A program made the translations under genes and the position numbers. From an uncultured Chloroflexota bacterium (GTDB lineage: Bacteria; Chloroflexota; Anaerolineae; Aggregatilineales; Phototrophicaceae), in assembly GCA_937974245.1 (NCBI GenBank), contig CALJKV010000008.1, positions 1 to 64,000 of the forward strand: DNA of 64,000 bases, given 5' to 3'. This document shows positions 61,715 to 64,000 of this stretch, piece after piece. Position 1 is the first letter of the stretch; the number at the start of each line of letters is the position of its first letter. Below the pieces are notes generated by a model. It saw nothing but the letters and a program-made list of their open reading frames with translations, did no database searches and had not been told where the DNA came from.

Positions 61715-62629
61715 TTATTTTCCTTCGATCATGAGTTTCGCCAGCAGCGCCGCGCCGACTACCGGCGAGTAACGCGCTGTCGGGAAAGCCGTAAGATTCA
61801 GTCGTTCACATAGAAGTTGACTTAAAGGGTTAGGTTCGGAGAGCAGGCCGCCAGCAAATGCAATTGGGAGCGTCATATCGCCTAACCGCATCCGAACCGC
61901 TGTACTCAGATGTACCAGCGCCGCCCCCGCACTGTCGAGAATGCCGGCTGCAATTGAATCTGACCCAGCAAGTTCCAGCACGTGCCGCGCCAACCCCGCA
62001 ACGGTAGGCACAACTGCCGGGGTATCCCGGTACAGCCAGGGAATCACATCCATCGCTGACCGGAGGTTAAGCACGTTAAGCAATCGATCAGAAAGCAGAG
62101 TCGGCGCGGCCTGCCCGTCCGACGCCTGGGTGACTGCGGTGAGCGCCCGCGCTCCAATCCAGTAACCGCTGCCCTCATCACCGATGAGATAGCCCCAGCC
62201 ACCGGCCTGTGCCGTCCGCCCGGCGGCGTTCACACCGAACGCTACACTACCTGTCCCCGCCAGAACAAGAACACCTTCTCTTGCGCCGTGTGCGCCGACC
62301 AGTGCGATCTCAAAATCTGAACTGGGAAATACCACCGCATCCGGTAGGGCGCCTTCCACAACTTCCACCAGCCAGTCTGCCGAGTGAGATGCCGCCGCCC
62401 CCGCAATGCCAATACCCACCCCTCGCACAGTTGCTTCGGGTGGGAGTTCGGCGCAAATCTGGACGATTAAGGCACGAATCCGGCGCGTTGCTTCAACGTG
62501 TCCCAGGCTGCTGGGGTTGGCGCTGCCTTCGAAACGGGACTGTGCCACCGTTGCCAGGGTGGCGTCCACAACAACTGCCCGCAGGTTGCTGCCACCCCCG
62601 TCTATCCCCAGGTAAAGCCATTGTTTCAC
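61715..62629 (-). CDS. N-acetylhexosamine kinase, BadF/BadG ATPase family
   Basis: 304 residues of the ASKHA fold: LGIDGGGSNLRAVVVD (phosphate 1), VLAGTGSVAFGVN (phosphate 2), and GGWGYLIGDEGSGYWIG, typical of N-acetylglucosamine kinases related to NagK and MurK. Next to murQ it probably phosphorylates GlcNAc or MurNAc released from peptidoglycan; MurNAc kinase activity (MurK-like) would directly supply MurQ. The GTG at 62627-62629 is chosen because AAGGA lies upstream and the start then does not overlap the helicase stop at 62640. Confidence 0.87.
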   Translation of the reverse strand: MKQWLYLGIDGGGSNLRAVVVDATLATVAQSRFEGSANPSSLGHVEATRRIRALIVQICAELPPEATVRGVGIGIAGAAASHSADWLVEVVEGALPDAVVFPSSDFEIALVGAHGAREGVLVLAGTGSVAFGVNAAGRTAQAGGWGYLIGDEGSGYWIGARALTAVTQASDGQAAPTLLSDRLLNVLNLRSAMDVIPWLYRDTPAVVPTVAGLARHVLELAGSDSIAAGILDSAGAALVHLSTAVRMRLGDMTLPIAFAGGLLSEPNPLSQLLCERLNLTAFPTARYSPVVGAALLAKLMIEGK

Positions 62630-62639
62630 CACAGTCCTT

Positions 62640-64000
62640 CTATCCCCGCAGGAGGCGAGCAATCAAGCCGCTATAGCGTTCAGCGACTTTATTATTCTGC
62701 ACAGCGATGGCAACGGCGCGATACGTCCCCACCAATATCACCACCTCCCGCGCCCGTGTGATGGCGGTATACACGAGGTTGCGCTGGAGCATCATGTAAT
62801 GCTGCGTCATGAGCGGCAGCACCACCACCGGGTACTCTCCGCCCTGGCTGCGGTGGGTGCTGATGCAGTAGGCATGCGTCAGGTCGTCCGTCTCCGACCA
62901 GTCATAGTCAATATAGCGACCGTCTATGATGACTTCCAGCGAACTACCCTCAAAGTCTATCGCATTGATACGCCCGATGTCACCATTGAACACATCTTTG
63001 TCGTAGTTATTGCGTACCTGCATCACTTTGTCCCCGGCACGGAAAAGACGGCCACCGAGCTTCTTTTCCGCCTGCCGCGTTGAGCCATTGAGAGCCTTCT
63101 GCAAGCGTTCGTTGAGGGCATTGACGCCAATCGGGCCCCGATACATGGGCGCGATCACCTGCACCTGGTCGAGCGGGTCATAGCCGAATTTATTGGGGAT
63201 GCGGTTCTGCACAATGTCTACTACCAGGTCAGCCGCCCGCTGTGGGTCTTCCTCGCCAAAAAAGAAGAAATCGCTGCTGGTATTTTGCAGATACGGTATT
63301 TCGCCCTGGTTGACACGATGGGCGTTTTCGACAATCACACTGTCCTCGCTCTGGCGAAAGATGGTCTTCAACCGGGTGACATGCGCCACACCGCTGTCAA
63401 TCACATCGCGCAACACATTGCCCGCCCCAACACTGGGGAGCTGGTCCACATCTCCTACAAGCAGCAAATGCGATTCCGGGCGAATCGCTTTGAGCAGACT
63501 ATTAAACAGTACAAGATCAAGCATAGATGTCTCGTCAACAATGATCATGTCAGCATCCAGGGGGCTATCGTCGTCATGCTCAAAACCGCCACCGGGCATC
63601 CAACCGAGCATTCGGTGAATCGTGCTGGCTGCCCAACCAGTGGCCTCGCTCAGGCGTTTCGCCGCCCGTCCGGTGGGGGATGCCAGGAGGAAACGGCGTT
63701 TTTCGGCTGACAGCGCATTAATGACCATTTGCAGTGTCGTCGTTTTACCCGTCCCTGGCCCACCCGTCAGCACAGAGACTTTGCTGGTGAGCGCAGCTTG
63801 CACCGCGCCCTGCTGCTGTTTGGTGAGGGCAACATTGTTCTTCTTCGCCAGGGTTGCCAGAAACTTCGGCCAGTCGGTGTCGCGCCAGACTGCCATCAGG
63901 CTTGACGGACTGTTCACGAGCGCCCGCAGCCGTTCTGATGCGCCCCGTTCGGCATGATAATAAAGTGGCAGGTAGATGGCCTCAATCACCTCACCATCGG
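62640..64000 (-). CDS. recD2: RecD2-type DNA helicase (partial, N-terminus outside window)
   Basis: The reading frame is open to the right edge of the window; about 453 residues are visible. Visible motifs are the conserved AIYLPLYYHAE region, Walker A LTGGPGTGKTTT, Walker B MIIVDETSMLD, GDVDQLPSVGAGNVL (motif III), and the C-terminal THAYCISTHRSQGGEYPVVV (motif V/VI), matching RecD2/AAA_30 helicases, which unwind DNA 5'-3' without RecBC. The N-terminal helix-hairpin domain that separates RecD2 from RecD is outside the window. It lies upstream of the sugar kinase on the same strand. Confidence 0.9.
   Translation of the reverse strand, partial: DGEVIEAIYLPLYYHAERGASERLRALVNSPSSLMAVWRDTDWPKFLATLAKKNNVALTKQQQGAVQAALTSKVSVLTGGPGTGKTTTLQMVINALSAEKRRFLLASPTGRAAKRLSEATGWAASTIHRMLGWMPGGGFEHDDDSPLDADMIIVDETSMLDLVLFNSLLKAIRPESHLLLVGDVDQLPSVGAGNVLRDVIDSGVAHVTRLKTIFRQSEDSVIVENAHRVNQGEIPYLQNTSSDFFFFGEEDPQRAADLVVDIVQNRIPNKFGYDPLDQVQVIAPMYRGPIGVNALNERLQKALNGSTRQAEKKLGGRLFRAGDKVMQVRNNYDKDVFNGDIGRINAIDFEGSSLEVIIDGRYIDYDWSETDDLTHAYCISTHRSQGGEYPVVVLPLMTQHYMMLQRNLVYTAITRAREVVILVGTYRAVAIAVQNNKVAERYSGLIARLLRG

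Overview
The window reads as one contiguous piece of a bacterial chromosome, most probably a member of the Chloroflexota (Anaerolineae-like). That assignment is inferred from the gene mix: a LysW-dependent alpha-aminoadipate lysine operon, a dnaA that stands apart from dnaN, many GT-C/GT39 membrane glycosyltransferases, several secreted SH3/VWA proteins, and the moderately GC-rich composition. No phage, CRISPR array, rRNA or intact insertion sequence was seen. One tRNA (Gly-UCC) is present. Genes are on both strands in short transcription units, many closed by clear Rho-independent terminators.

Layout. 1-9 kb: partial M19 dipeptidase, MFS transporter, secreted serine hydrolase, GNAT acetyltransferase, an AT-rich membrane orphan between two copies of a terminator repeat, a fused ATP sulfurylase/APS kinase, a Yip1-like membrane protein and a secreted triple-SH3 protein. 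9-14.5 kb: FkbM methyltransferase, a chimeric protein (degenerate M23 + SH3 + glycosidase-like), then a multiheme cytochrome c interrupted by an in-frame TGA and a secreted double-rhodanese protein. 14.5-21 kb: aspartokinase behind a Thr/Met leader-peptide attenuator, tRNA-Gly, citrate synthase, a MITE-like element, a C69/secernin hydrolase and a VWA lipoprotein. 21-31 kb: two GT39-type membrane enzymes, a CBS protein, a 2-oxoacid:ferredoxin oxidoreductase alpha(gamma) subunit, a PhnD-like lipoprotein and two GT2 glycosyltransferases. 31-40 kb: DnaA, a PucR-type regulator, an alpha/beta hydrolase, a beta-rich secreted protein, a DnaB-like ATPase, the primary sigma factor and an ABC-2-like membrane protein. 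40-46 kb: dipeptide-type ABC substrate-binding protein and two permeases, MoaB/Mog, cold-shock protein, pentapeptide-repeat membrane protein. 46-57.5 kb: ten-gene lysine operon followed by an ALDH7 aldehyde dehydrogenase. 57.5-64 kb: HpaB/4-hydroxybutyryl-CoA dehydratase-family enzyme, Pth, RsmI, MurQ, an N-acetylhexosamine kinase and a partial RecD2 helicase.

The most interesting layer is regulatory. The lysine operon is preceded by a promoter and two short ORFs in series. One encodes a peptide with KKVKK, the other a peptide with KKKCKK, and each is followed by a strong terminator; this is the architecture of tandem lysine attenuation. Aspartokinase has its own promoter, a 28-residue leader rich in Thr and Met with no Lys codon, and a terminator. 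The two designs agree metabolically: lysine is made here from 2-oxoglutarate through LysW, so aspartokinase only serves the Thr/Met branch. Separately, the multiheme cytochrome has a TGA in the same frame as both halves, immediately followed by a 16-pair hairpin, which makes selenocysteine recoding worth testing. A CRP/FNR-like palindrome sits about 42 bp before its likely transcription start. All functional statements come from reading the sequence and from family knowledge; no database search was run.
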